This document shows, in pieces, positions 16,019 through 27,315 of a stretch of 34,102 bases of DNA. Below the pieces are notes generated by a model. It saw only the letters and a list, made by a program, of their open reading frames with translations, was not told the DNA's origin and ran no database searches. Position numbers and translations under genes: made by a program. Location of the stretch: contig DUUI01000039.1 in NCBI GenBank assembly GCA_012841625.1, forward strand, positions 1-34,102. The letters run 5' to 3'. Origin of the DNA: Erysipelothrix sp. GTDB lineage: Bacteria; Bacillota_I; Bacilli_A; Erysipelotrichales; Erysipelotrichaceae. Every line of letters begins with the position of its first letter. Position 1 is the stretch's first letter.

Positions 16019-16834
16019 ATGGAAAAGTTGAATATTGATTTGACTGAGAGTCAATTGGTTTCTGTCGCAAACGATGTTCAAGCTTCTTATAACATTACTG
16101 TGAGCGACAAAACAGATATAACTTTTAATTTTCCAGAGAATTCTCATGGAAATGTATTTATCACTTTATTGGGTGAGGGAGATTTAGATCTTCAACTTAT
16201 CTTTGGTGATTATTCAAATTGGAGTTATTTAATTTTAAATGAAAGTGATCATGCTCTTAATATCAAAGAAACGGTTACTTTACATAAAGAAGCATATATC
16301 AAAGCCAATTATGGTGAATTATCAAATGGGCAACATGTTAAAAACACAAACTTTGTCTTAGATGGGGCTCATTCTCATTTAGATGTTCGTGGCGCAAGTA
16401 TTGCTTTTGGCGAACTTGAATGGCATATGTCTGCTCTTCATAGAGCGAAAGATTCTTATGCGATGTTACAAAATTATGGCATCGTCTTTACTGGCGGTCG
16501 TTTAACTTTTGAAGTTTTGGGTGATATTGAAAAAGGACAGTCACGTTCTAAAACACACCAAATAACTAGAGTTATGAACATGGATGAACAAGTGAGAGCT
16601 CGTGTTTTCCCTAAATTAGTCATTGATGAAAATGATGTTGAGGCAAGCCATGCTGCTTCAGTTGGTCAGCCTGATCCAGAAGCCATATATTATATGCGTT
16701 CTCGTGGATTAAGTTTAAAGGAAACACTACAACAAATGACATTGGGCTATTTACTGCCGATTGTTGATGTCATTGAAGATGAAGAGGTTAAGGAACAGTT
16801 AGCACAAAATATATATAGTAAGGTGATGCAGTAA
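16019..16834 (+). CDS. sufD: Fe-S cluster assembly scaffold SufD (short form)
   Basis: A 271-residue SufB/SufD family protein, with the beta-helix core and C-terminal helices that contact SufC. The conserved C-terminal region is clear: GDIEKGQSRSKTHQITRVMN, then ASHAASVGQPDPEAIYYMRS and RGLSLKETLQQMTLGYLLP. It is much shorter than SufD of E. coli or B. subtilis (over 400 residues), mainly because the N-terminal region is cut down, yet the start has AAAGGAAA upstream and lies one base after sufC, so it does not look truncated by mutation. It forms the SufBCD scaffold with its neighbours. The stop overlaps the sufS start (TAATG). Confidence 0.93.
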   Translation: MEKLNIDLTESQLVSVANDVQASYNITVSDKTDITFNFPENSHGNVFITLLGEGDLDLQLIFGDYSNWSYLILNESDHALNIKETVTLHKEAYIKANYGELSNGQHVKNTNFVLDGAHSHLDVRGASIAFGELEWHMSALHRAKDSYAMLQNYGIVFTGGRLTFEVLGDIEKGQSRSKTHQITRVMNMDEQVRARVFPKLVIDENDVEASHAASVGQPDPEAIYYMRSRGLSLKETLQQMTLGYLLPIVDVIEDEEVKEQLAQNIYSKVMQ

Positions 16835-18063
16835 TGTTTGATGTCGCAAAAATTCGTCAAGATTTCCCAGTTCTAAAGAGGATGATGGAAGATAAACCAC
16901 TTATCTATTTTGATAATGCCGCGACAACGTTTAAACCACAAGCTGTGATTGATGCTGTAACTAATTATTATGTGAATGAATCTGTAAATATCCATCGTGG
17001 TGATTATGCTTTAAGTCATGATGTGAGTAATCACTTTGATAATGTGAGAAAACAAGTAGCCGATTTTATTGGTGCTTCTCAAAAAGAAATTGTGTTTACT
17101 TCAGGGGCTAGTGAAGCATTGAATATTGTTGCTAATGGATATGGAATGAAATACCTTAAAGAAGGGGATGTCATTTTGACGACGGAGGCTGAACATGCTT
17201 CCAATATCCTTCCTTGGTTTAATGTGGCTAAGAAAACGGGTGCTATTGTTGAGTATATTCCAATGGATAGTGAGGGCCGTTTAACGATTGAAGATGTTCA
17301 ATCAGTGTTACATAATCGGGTAAAAGTCATTGTTATTGCGCATGTGTCAAATGTCTTAGGATATGTTAATCCTATGAAGGAAATTAGCCAGTTAGCTCAT
17401 GAAATTGGGGCTATTGTGGTTTGTGATGGTGCCCAGTCGGTGGCGCATATGCCAATTGATGTGAAGAACTTAGATGTTGACTTCTTTGGGTTTAGTGCTC
17501 ATAAGATGTGTGGCCCAACTGGTGTTGGTGTGTTATATGGTAAGTATGAACTGCTTGAAATGAGTGATCCGCTTCTATATGGTGGAGGGTCAAATGCTCG
17601 TTTTAACACTTGTGGAGATGTTTTACTGAAACACTCACCTGATAAGTATGAATCAGGCACACGTAATATTGAGGGTGTTCTTGGGTTTGGTGCAGCGATT
17701 GAATATCTTGATTCGATTGGGATGGAAAAAATAGCTGAGATTGAGCGTGAACTTCATCAGTATTTAATGAGTAAGTTAAAAGAATTGGATAATTTGATTA
17801 TCTATAATCCTGAGGCTGATACAGCTATTACAGCATTTAATGTTAAAGGGATATTTGCTCAGGATGTGGCAGCATATTTAAGTACATTTGGAATTGCTTG
17901 TCGTGCTGGGAATCATTGTGCCAAGATCTTATTAGAAGTATTAGGGACCAATGAAACATTGCGTTGTTCTTTATATTTCTATAATACAAAAGAAGAAATT
18001 GATACTTTTGTTGATGTTTTAAAAGATATAACACTTGAAAAAACAATCGACATGTATCTGTGA
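16834..18063 (+). CDS. sufS: Cysteine desulfurase SufS
   Basis: A 409-residue PLP-dependent enzyme of the group II cysteine desulfurases. It takes sulfur from cysteine, leaving alanine, and passes the persulfide to SufU. It has YFDNAATTFKPQ near the N-terminus, INIHRGDY-like sequence (VNIHRGDYALSHD), the PLP lysine Lys224 in FSAHKMCGPTGVG and the active-site cysteine Cys362 in RAGNHCAK. Length and motifs are normal. It overlaps sufD by one base with AAGGTGATG as ribosome site and ends in TGA, confirming that UGA is a stop here. Confidence 0.98.
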   Translation: MFDVAKIRQDFPVLKRMMEDKPLIYFDNAATTFKPQAVIDAVTNYYVNESVNIHRGDYALSHDVSNHFDNVRKQVADFIGASQKEIVFTSGASEALNIVANGYGMKYLKEGDVILTTEAEHASNILPWFNVAKKTGAIVEYIPMDSEGRLTIEDVQSVLHNRVKVIVIAHVSNVLGYVNPMKEISQLAHEIGAIVVCDGAQSVAHMPIDVKNLDVDFFGFSAHKMCGPTGVGVLYGKYELLEMSDPLLYGGGSNARFNTCGDVLLKHSPDKYESGTRNIEGVLGFGAAIEYLDSIGMEKIAEIERELHQYLMSKLKELDNLIIYNPEADTAITAFNVKGIFAQDVAAYLSTFGIACRAGNHCAKILLEVLGTNETLRCSLYFYNTKEEIDTFVDVLKDITLEKTIDMYL

Positions 18064-18070
18064 GGTGATT

Positions 18071-18523
18071 ATGGAAAAATATTTAAGTGACCCATTATTT
18101 CTTAGAGAAATTATTATGGATCATTACCAAAACCCTCGTAATAAGCATTTGTATGAAGATGGTGAACATTTTCATGAAAAACATATGGTCATGGATTCGT
18201 GTATTGATGATATTACAGTCCAGGCTAAGATTAAAAACGGAGTGATTGATGAGGTCGTATGGGATGGTACAGCTTGTGTTATCTCAACTGCTTCAACTTC
18301 AATTATGACGAACCTACTAAAGGGTAAGACTGTTGATGAAGCGATGGCTCTAATTCAAACCTACAATAAAATGATTAACCTTGAAGACTATGATGTTAAT
18401 TCAATGGCTGAGGCGAATGCCTTTAATCAAGTGGGTAAACAGGCAAATCGTATTGGTTGCGCGACTATTGGATGGCGAGCCATTACGGACATTATTGTAG
18501 AAAGTGAGGAACAAAATGTCTGA
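18071..18523 (+). CDS. sufU: SufU zinc-dependent sulfurtransferase
   Basis: A 150-residue SufU/IscU-fold protein. The Zn ligands match the B. subtilis pattern: Cys44 and Asp46 (DSCIDD), Cys69 ([10 protein letters not shown]) and Cys130 (RIGCATIGW), with the insert typical of SufU between them. SufU receives persulfide sulfur from SufS and hands it to SufBCD. The frame is open from 18035, but the ATG at 18071 is chosen: GAGGTGAT (18062-18069) lies directly before it, and homologues begin with this [20 protein letters not shown] pattern. The end overlaps sufB by eight bases. Confidence 0.96.
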   Translation: MEKYLSDPLFLREIIMDHYQNPRNKHLYEDGEHFHEKHMVMDSCIDDITVQAKIKNGVIDEVVWDGTACVISTASTSIMTNLLKGKTVDEAMALIQTYNKMINLEDYDVNSMAEANAFNQVGKQANRIGCATIGWRAITDIIVESEEQNV

Positions 18524-19916
18524 TAGAGATTTACTACCTTCAACCGAGTATCAGTATGGATTTAAAGATGATGTTGAAACTGTCTTAACGACTGGTAAAG
18601 GGATTAATGAAGATGTTATAAGACAAATTTCATCCTTCAAGAATGAACCTGAATGGATGTTAGAATTACGTTTAAAAGCGTATCGTGCTTTTGATAAGAA
18701 ACCAATGCCTCAATGGGGAGCTGAGTTAAATGATATTAATTTTGATGATTTTATCTATTACTCAACTTCTAGTAATAAAATGGAAAAGAAATGGGAAGAT
18801 GTTCCTGAAGAAATTCGAAATACATTTGATCGTTTAGGTATTCCTGAAGCTGAAGCTAAATATCTTTCCGGAGTTAGTACTCAGTATGATTCCGAAGTTG
18901 TCTACCACAACATGCTAGGAGAAGTTGAAGAAAAGGGCGTTATTTTCCTTGATACTGATACTGCTTTAAGAGAACATGAAGAATTATTTAAAAAGTATTT
19001 TGGGACAATTGTTCCATATACTGACAATAAGTTTGCGGCTTTAAATACAGCTGTTTGGTCTGGTGGTTCATTTATTTATGTACCTAAAGGTGTTAAATTA
19101 GAAAAACCACTCCAATCATATTTCCGTATTAATGCGGATAATATGGGACAATTTGAGAGAACTCTAATCATTGTTGATGAGGGTGCTGATGTTCACTATG
19201 TTGAGGGTTGTACAGCTCCAATTTATAAATCAGATTCACTGCATGCGGCAGTTGTTGAGATTATTGTTCATAAAAATGCCAAATGTCGTTATTCTACCGT
19301 TCAAAACTGGTCAAATAATGTTCTAAACCTAGTGACTAAGCGTGCGAAGGTTTGGGATCATGGGATTATGGAATGGATTGATGGAAATATTGGTGCTCGT
19401 ATTACAATGAAATACCCTGCTTGTATTTTAGCAGGCGAGGGTGCTCGTGGTATGACAATATCAATTGCGGTGGCTGGTCAAGGTCAAAACCAAGACGCAG
19501 GTGCCAAGATGATTCACTTAGCTCCTAATACTCAATCAAATATTATTTCTAAATCTGTGGCTCGTAATGGTGGTGAAGTTAACTATCGTGGTATCGTTCA
19601 CCATGGTAAGCGTGCTTTGGGTGCCAAATCTCATATTGAGTGTGACACTTTAATCTTAGATGAAATATCACGTTCTGATACATTGCCAGTCAATGTGGTT
19701 GAAAACAATCAATCAATTATTGAGCATGAAGCGGCTGTATCAAAAATATCAGAGGAACAATTATTCTACTTGATGAGTCGTGGGTTAAATGAGGAAGAAG
19801 CGGCTGAGATGATTATCTTAGGTTTCTTAGAACCGTTTACTCGTGAGCTTCCAATGGAATATGCAGTTGAGCTTAACCAATTAATGAAACTTGAAATGGA
19901 AGGGTCAGTTGGATAA
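18516..19916 (+). CDS. sufB: Fe-S cluster assembly scaffold SufB
   Basis: A 466-residue SufB, the main scaffold on which clusters form. Family signatures run the length: [19 protein letters not shown] at the start, [20 protein letters not shown] and [20 protein letters not shown], then [33 protein letters not shown] and the C-terminal [20 protein letters not shown]. The ATG at 18516, with GAGG at 18506-18509, is preferred over the upstream in-frame codon at 18504. It is the last suf gene and is followed by a folate gene overlapping its end. Confidence 0.98.
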   Translation: MSDRDLLPSTEYQYGFKDDVETVLTTGKGINEDVIRQISSFKNEPEWMLELRLKAYRAFDKKPMPQWGAELNDINFDDFIYYSTSSNKMEKKWEDVPEEIRNTFDRLGIPEAEAKYLSGVSTQYDSEVVYHNMLGEVEEKGVIFLDTDTALREHEELFKKYFGTIVPYTDNKFAALNTAVWSGGSFIYVPKGVKLEKPLQSYFRINADNMGQFERTLIIVDEGADVHYVEGCTAPIYKSDSLHAAVVEIIVHKNAKCRYSTVQNWSNNVLNLVTKRAKVWDHGIMEWIDGNIGARITMKYPACILAGEGARGMTISIAVAGQGQNQDAGAKMIHLAPNTQSNIISKSVARNGGEVNYRGIVHHGKRALGAKSHIECDTLILDEISRSDTLPVNVVENNQSIIEHEAAVSKISEEQLFYLMSRGLNEEEAAEMIILGFLEPFTRELPMEYAVELNQLMKLEMEGSVG

Positions 19917-20439
19917 GAAACACTTGCGAGAAGTAAAGTGGCAACAAAGAAGGGTTTTTCCTGACTCTCTAAAAGCACTTTATGATCAAAAGATCTTAGA
20001 AAGACTAAAACCAATCCTAAGTGATTATAAGAACATTAGTACTTATGTTTCAATAAAAGACGAGATTAACACTCGTCTTTTAATCAGTTGGTTACTTGAT
20101 AATAATAAAACAGTTTGTATTCCTAATACAAAAAACAAACTCATGACAATGAACGTATATGAACCTGAGAACAGCATGACGACCAAAATGGGTCTTATTG
20201 AATCTAGAAATTCTACAGAGATAATCCCTGATGTTGTTGTTGTGCCACTGTTAGCTTTTAATAATAAAGGCTATCGGATTGGCTATGGTGGTGGTTACTA
20301 TGATCGCTATCTCGCAAACAAGCATGTATTAAAGGTTGGTCTTGCGTATTCCTGGATGTTAGAGGAATTTAAAGAAGATGACTTTGATGTTAGGATGGAT
20401 ATCATTGTGACTGAGAATGAAAATCATACGTTTACTTAA
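19909..20439 (+). CDS. fau: 5-formyltetrahydrofolate cyclo-ligase
   Basis: A 176-residue enzyme converting 5-formyltetrahydrofolate to 5,10-methenyltetrahydrofolate with ATP. The signature is [15 protein letters not shown] at about residues 121-135, with an N-terminal basic helix ([15 protein letters not shown]) that binds ATP and [12 protein letters not shown] just before the signature. The start is taken as TTG at 19909, with GGAAGGG a few bases upstream and overlap with the sufB stop. No ATG gives a sensible N-terminus; a start further upstream inside sufB is possible but would add non-family residues. It is cotranscribed at the end of the suf operon and closed by a strong terminator. Confidence 0.92.
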   Translation: MDKKHLREVKWQQRRVFPDSLKALYDQKILERLKPILSDYKNISTYVSIKDEINTRLLISWLLDNNKTVCIPNTKNKLMTMNVYEPENSMTTKMGLIESRNSTEIIPDVVVVPLLAFNNKGYRIGYGGGYYDRYLANKHVLKVGLAYSWMLEEFKEDDFDVRMDIIVTENENHTFT

Positions 20440-20443
20440 TGGT

Positions 20444-20470
20444 AAGGATGTTTAGCTAAACATCCTTTTT
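20444..20470 (+). terminator. Terminator of the suf-fau operon
   Basis: A 24-base perfect palindrome, AAGGATGTTT (20444-20453), centre AGCT, AAACATCCTT (20458-20467), continuing into a T run to 20470. It lies five bases after the stop of the cyclo-ligase gene. Confidence 0.9.
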
Positions 20471-20825
20471 ATTTTAGTTTATCATTCAAAATAATTGGAT
20501 TTTAAAGTTCATAATAACCTTTGTTTAGACTCTATTTCATCAATTAATCCATTTTTAGATTACAGTTTTGTCACTTTGCATATTTGTTCTCTTAATTAAC
20601 GTATAATACCCATAAATAGACGTCTTATAAAGCCATGCATTTACTATGTTTTTACTAATTTTGTTATAAGGAGAAAGATATTAAGAGAAAAATTCTACAT
20701 GTTGCATCTGATGACACAGTGAATGTTCAAGCGCTGTGAATAAAATTACAGATAAATAAAGGATGAGTTGGAATTTGAATTAGGATTTGATTAAATAGTA
20801 ACTAACATTTAAACGAGGAGGAATT
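20471..20825 (+). other. Long intergenic region and probable 5' leader of the lipoprotein gene
   Basis: There is no clear full gene in these 355 bases. A TATAAT at 20602-20607 with no good -35 could start a leader of about 210 bases for the lipoprotein gene at 20826. Inside it, CTTATAA (20624-20630) and TTATAAG (20664-20670) can pair, and the second arm runs into a Shine-Dalgarno-like AAGGAG (20668-20673). A 20-codon frame opening with ATT (20680-20739) follows. The stretch 20471-20600 is AT-rich and shows nothing else. Confidence 0.4.
20680..20739 (+). other. Short frame with ribosome site but ATT in place of a start; leader peptide or gene remnant
   Basis: AAGGAG (20668-20673) is followed six bases later by ATT and 18 further sense codons ending in TGA (20737-20739), reading IKRKILHVASDDTVNVQAL. 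AUU is a rare start (as in infC). The amino acid mix is protein-like but too short to identify. It may be the decayed start of a lost gene or a leader peptide; chance is also possible. Confidence 0.25.
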
Positions 20826-21596
20826 ATGAGAAAGTTATTAGGATTAGCGCTATTAGCTTCTGTTTTATTATCAGGATGTACAATTAAAAGTGAAGAAGTG
20901 AATGATAAAGCAGTCGAAAAGATTGATGATGAAAAAGAATTTGTTTATGCAGAAATTATTGAAGATGGTCACTATGCTCCAGTTATAGAAATAGGGTATC
21001 CTTCATCTATTTTATTAGACCGAGTAGATAATCAAATTGAGAGGATAGTGTTAAATTTTGAGTCTCAAGATGCTGAATTAGTTCAAGCAAGATTAGATGA
21101 AACTAAAAACCAACAGTTAGAGTATCATGGGAAAGTAATTAGTACATTTATATTATATGATTTTGTTGAAACAGAGGACACAATTTCATTAATTGCATAT
21201 GCAAATAGATATAAACTCGATTCTGATGGATTTGTGGATAATATTTATACTTATGTTTTTGATAAAACAACTGGAAATCTATTAACTGATGAAGAAATCT
21301 TGGCTTTAGTAGAATTGGACATCGATCAAATTGTTAGACTAATGAAAGACATTCAATCAGCAAATGAAGATGAGAGTATGAAAGGTCGAATAGATTATCA
21401 AATCAGCCAGGAAAGCTGCAGCACAGATGAATCAATGTATGATATGTGTGAGTCGTTGGTTGCTAATAATCGTTTCTTTGTTACTGCACAGAAACATCTA
21501 GTTGTTGCTCTTGAAAAAACATGGATTAAAACAGATGTATTAGATCCTGAGGCTGTTTATTACACCTTGTTAGAGATAACTTCAGCCGATAGGTAG
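20826..21596 (+). CDS. Lipoprotein, DUF3298/RsiV-like
   Basis: A 256-residue protein with a lipoprotein signal peptide: MRKLLGLALLASVLLSGC, Cys18. It is exported and anchored to the outer membrane face. The mature part is acidic and mainly beta-stranded in appearance. Segments such as YTYVFDKTTGNLLTDEEILA and, near the end, RFFVTAQKHLVVALEKTW resemble the extracellular DUF3298 domain found in RsiV-type proteins, which lies after a conserved stretch on secretion of a beta-rich fold. I could not identify a specific function. Two cysteines in the C-terminal third (SQESCSTDESMYDMCES) may form a disulfide. GAGGAGG precedes the ATG closely. It stands alone after a long leader. Confidence 0.75.
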   Translation: MRKLLGLALLASVLLSGCTIKSEEVNDKAVEKIDDEKEFVYAEIIEDGHYAPVIEIGYPSSILLDRVDNQIERIVLNFESQDAELVQARLDETKNQQLEYHGKVISTFILYDFVETEDTISLIAYANRYKLDSDGFVDNIYTYVFDKTTGNLLTDEEILALVELDIDQIVRLMKDIQSANEDESMKGRIDYQISQESCSTDESMYDMCESLVANNRFFVTAQKHLVVALEKTWIKTDVLDPEAVYYTLLEITSADR

Positions 21597-21636
21597 TGAA
21601 GGTTTTGACTTAATGTAAAAGACAATGAAAGAATGC

Positions 21637-21677
21637 TTCACATATTTTCACATAATGTATACACATTAATTTCACAC
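21637..21677 (+). promoter_or_regulatory. Repeated TTCACA boxes, probable response-regulator site
   Basis: TTCACATA occurs at 21637-21644 and again at 21647-21654, exactly ten bases apart, and TTCACAC appears at 21671-21677. Tandem TTxACA boxes one helical turn apart are the form of OmpR/PhoB-family operators such as PhoP boxes. They sit just upstream of a TATACT (21686-21691) that lacks a -35, the arrangement expected for an activated promoter. Confidence 0.4.
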
Positions 21678-21697
21678 TTGTTTTTTATACTATAGTC

Positions 21698-21787
21698 ACA
21701 ATAGAAATATTGAGTGGGGACTGTTCCCCAGACCTTCCTTCCTTGTAGTAATATAGAAAAAGAAACACCGCTCGAGGTGTTTTTTTG
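21698..21787 (+). ncRNA. Candidate structured small RNA
   Basis: About 90 bases lie between a -10 (TATACT, 21686-21691) and a terminator. From the predicted start, hairpin 1 is CAATA/TATTG closed by a GAAA tetraloop (21699-21712) and hairpin 2 is TGGGGA-CTGT-TCCCCA (21715-21730). A single-stranded pyrimidine stretch follows (ACCTTCCTTCCTT, 21732-21744), then a terminator hairpin. An exposed CCUUCC stretch is complementary to Shine-Dalgarno sequences, the usual target region of Gram-positive base-pairing small RNAs. No known RNA family was recognised. It could instead be the 3' end of the lipoprotein mRNA. Confidence 0.45.
21763..21787. terminator. Terminator (strongest in plus direction, also serves mnmM)
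   Basis: AAACACC (21763-21769), loop GCTCGA, GGTGTTT (21776-21782), with T continuing to 21786. Read on the minus strand the stem is followed by CTTTTTC, so it can also end mnmM transcripts, whose stop is at 21788. Confidence 0.75.
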
Positions 21788-22327
21788 TTACATCGCAATT
21801 CGCTTACAAATGAAAGAAATTGGTGAATTCTTGGTAGGGTAATGTAAGGTTTCTACTTCATATTGTTGTTTCTCTTTTTTATGATTAATCCATAATTTTA
21901 CAGCTTCTGTTTCCTGTGATCCACCTGGGTGTCCAGGATAACAAGTTATGATTAAATAGGAGTTAATCTTCAGTAGCTGATGAGCTTTTGAAAGACTAAT
22001 CAGTGTACTATCTTTAGTTGTTTTAATTTTTTTGTTACCACCTGGAAGATATCCTAAATTATAAATAATTAGATTAACATAAGGTTTAACATAATTATTA
22101 ATATTTTGATGGTCATCATGGATATAAGTGATATTATCAAAATCTTTGGTTAATTCCTTCGTTTTGTTAATAGCAACTTCTTGTATATCAATAGTGAAGA
22201 CATGTTTACTCTTTTGTGCTAGAAAATAAGTATCTCTTCCATTACCGGCCGTCATATCAATTGATAGCCAATCTGATTGAATTATTGATTCAAATTTTTC
22301 ATGAATTATTTCATTGTTGTTTTTCAT
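21788..22327 (-). CDS. mnmM: tRNA 5-aminomethyl(-2-thio)uridine methyltransferase MnmM (YtqB family)
   Basis: A 179-residue class I SAM-dependent methyltransferase of the former 'putative rRNA methylase' family, now known in B. subtilis as MnmM (YtqB). It methylates nm5(s2)U34 to mnm5(s2)U34 in tRNA anticodons. Motif I is SIDMTAGNGRDTYFLA and motif IV YNLGYLPGGNKKIKT, with CYPGHPGGSQETEAV characteristic of the family. Length matches relatives (about 190). Its ATG at 22327 lies inside the last codons of the upstream radical SAM gene (17-base overlap), with AAGGAG nine bases upstream, so the pair is translated together. Confidence 0.9.
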   Translation of the reverse strand: MKNNNEIIHEKFESIIQSDWLSIDMTAGNGRDTYFLAQKSKHVFTIDIQEVAINKTKELTKDFDNITYIHDDHQNINNYVKPYVNLIIYNLGYLPGGNKKIKTTKDSTLISLSKAHQLLKINSYLIITCYPGHPGGSQETEAVKLWINHKKEKQQYEVETLHYPTKNSPISFICKRIAM

Positions 22328-23261
22328 TAATCATATCTCCTTGTTGTAAATTGTATTTTGCCATCGTTTTATCAATTTGATTTAGTACTGATATTTTATT
22401 AGTCGTCCATTTTGGTCCGACTAATTCACTCACAACAGGATCTCCTGTTAGTCTCATGATGACTGTTTCTTGTGGGAGCAATTGGAGTTGTTTAATTGTA
22501 ATATCAACAAACTCATCTTGAGTTAAGAGTGGGTAAGGATCTTTTTTGTAACGATATGCTTCTAGTGTATTTTTAAGTATCTGAAACATATGAATCTTGA
22601 TTCCATCAACTTTTAAGTCAGCACAGTATTGAGCAGTGTCTAGCATCATCTGTGGCGTCTCATTTGGTAAACCATTGATAATGTGCAGGGTTGTATGAAT
22701 ATTTGCTTCTTGGAGCATCTTAACAGTGTCAGTAACGATTTGGTTATCATGTCCTCGATTGATGTAATAGTTAGTTATTGGATGAATCGTCTGAAGGCCA
22801 ATCTCTATGTATAAGTCTTTATGTTTAGCTTTCTCTTTAAAATACTCTATTTTTTCTTTATCTAAACAATCTGCTCTGGTCGCAATAATCACAGCAATTA
22901 TGCGGTCATCTTCAAAAAATGGATCATAGAGTTCTTTGAGATTTTCTAAAGTATCATAAGTATTTGTGTAAGCTTGAAAATAAGCCATACCTAAGCCATC
23001 AGGCCATTTATTTCTCATTACTTTAAAGCCATCATCAATTTGAGCCTGAAGCGTACCACGAATAATAGTATCACCACTTCCTGCAATGGAACAAAAGCTG
23101 CAGCCCATAATGCCACGCTCACCATCACGATTCGGACATGTAAAACCTGCATCCAACGGAATGCGGAAACATTTTTGATGATATTTTTGTCTTAAGAAAT
23201 AGTTATATGTATGATAACGCTTATTGTCATCACTATATTTAAAATCATGTTTCTTTTTCAT
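22311..23261 (-). CDS. mnmL: Radical SAM protein MnmL (YtqA/TIGR01212 family)
   Basis: A 316-residue radical SAM enzyme with the cluster-binding cysteines spaced C42-X11-C54-X2-C57 (CPNRDGERGIMGCSFC), preceded by the family start RYHTYNYFLRQKYHQK and followed by AYFQAYTNTYDTLENLKELY and EIGLQTIHPITNYYINRGHD. In Gram-positive bacteria this family (YtqA) has been linked to converting cmnm5U34 to nm5U34, the substrate of MnmM encoded next. No Shine-Dalgarno site precedes the ATG at 23261; the promoter places transcription start at that codon. It needs a [4Fe-4S] cluster and reducing power. The family call is firm, while the detailed reaction comes from recent work on relatives. Confidence 0.88.
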   Translation of the reverse strand: MKKKHDFKYSDDNKRYHTYNYFLRQKYHQKCFRIPLDAGFTCPNRDGERGIMGCSFCSIAGSGDTIIRGTLQAQIDDGFKVMRNKWPDGLGMAYFQAYTNTYDTLENLKELYDPFFEDDRIIAVIIATRADCLDKEKIEYFKEKAKHKDLYIEIGLQTIHPITNYYINRGHDNQIVTDTVKMLQEANIHTTLHIINGLPNETPQMMLDTAQYCADLKVDGIKIHMFQILKNTLEAYRYKKDPYPLLTQDEFVDITIKQLQLLPQETVIMRLTGDPVVSELVGPKWTTNKISVLNQIDKTMAKYNLQQGDMINEKQQ

Positions 23262-23267
23262 GTCTAA

Positions 23268-23299
23268 ATTATAGCATATTGTTAAAAGAGTGTTATAAT
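23268..23299. promoter_or_regulatory. Interlocked divergent promoters of mnmL (minus) and typA (plus)
   Basis: Minus strand: ATAACA (23296-23291), 17 bases, TATAAT (23273-23268), six bases, ATG of mnmL. Plus strand: extended -10 TGTTATAAT (23291-23299) for typA, whose -35 position would fall on the minus -10. The two promoters occupy the same 32 bases, so one RNA polymerase should exclude the other. Confidence 0.5.
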
Positions 23300-23322
23300 A
23301 GCACAGTTAAAAAGGAGGTCAT

Positions 23323-26289
<2,967 letters not shown>

Positions 26290-26290
<1 letters not shown>

Positions 26291-27315
26291 TGAAGACAAG
26301 TGACTTCTCTTATCATTTACCAGAACAGTTGATTGCTCAAAGTCCTATCGATAAGCGCGATCAATCAAGACTAATGGTCATAAATAAAAAAGACAAATCA
26401 ATTAATCATAAACATTTCTATGATATTTTAGACTATTTAGGTGAAGAAGATGTTTTAGTCATGAACAATACTCGTGTTATTCCTGCTAGGCTATTTGGTA
26501 TTAAAGATGGCACTGGTGCCAAAGTTGAGGTCTTAATTTTAAAAACAACAGGAAACATTATTGAAGCCTTAGTTGGTAATGCGAAGGTTGTCAAAGAGGG
26601 AACTATTATTACTTTTAAAGAGGGTGTTTTAAGTGCCAAATGTATTGAGGTCAAAGATGAAGGGATTCGTATTTTTGAATTTGTTTATGAAGGTATCTTA
26701 ATTGAAAAGCTAGAAGAGATTGGCCAGATGCCTTTACCACCTTATATTCATGAGCAGCTTGAAGATAGTGAACGCTATCAAACTGTCTATGCGAAGATCA
26801 ATGGATCAGCCGCAGCCCCTACAGCAGGTTTGCATTTTAATAAAGACTTGTTATCACTCTTGAAAGAAAAAGGGGTGCAGATTGTTGAAATAACACTCCA
26901 TGTTGGGTTGGGTACATTTAGACCTGTTAAAGTAGATGATGTGAGTAATCATGTCATGCATTATGAAGACTATGAAATATCACAAGACTCAGCAAGACTT
27001 CTTAACAAGGCTAAAAAAGACAATAAAAGGATTATATCTGTTGGAACAACGACGACTCGAGTTTTAGAAACTCAAATGATGTTGTATAATGAGTTTAGGG
27101 CACAAAAGAGCAGATCTAATTTGTTTATTACTCCAGGCTTTAAGTTTAAAGCAGTTGATGCTTTAATTACCAACTTCCATTTACCTGAATCAACCTTGTT
27201 AATGCTGGTTAGTGCTTTTAGTAATAAAGAGTTTATTTTAAAAGCATATCAAGAAGCAGTTGACCAAGAATACCGTTTCTTTAGTTTTGGAGATTCAATG
27301 TTTATCTATGGCTAG
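26290..27315 (+). CDS. queA: S-adenosylmethionine:tRNA ribosyltransferase-isomerase
   Basis: A 341-residue QueA. It adds the epoxycyclopentandiol ring to preQ1-tRNA using the ribosyl part of SAM, giving epoxyqueuosine. Family features are YHLPEQLIAQSPIDKRDQSR at the N-terminus, LVMNNTRVIPARLFG, SAAAPTAGLHFNKDLL, LHVGLGTFRPVKVDD and LITNFHLPESTLLMLVSAFS. Length is standard. AAAGGAT precedes the ATG, which overlaps the tgt stop. It is read with tgt and queH, the enzymes before and after it in the pathway. Confidence 0.97.
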
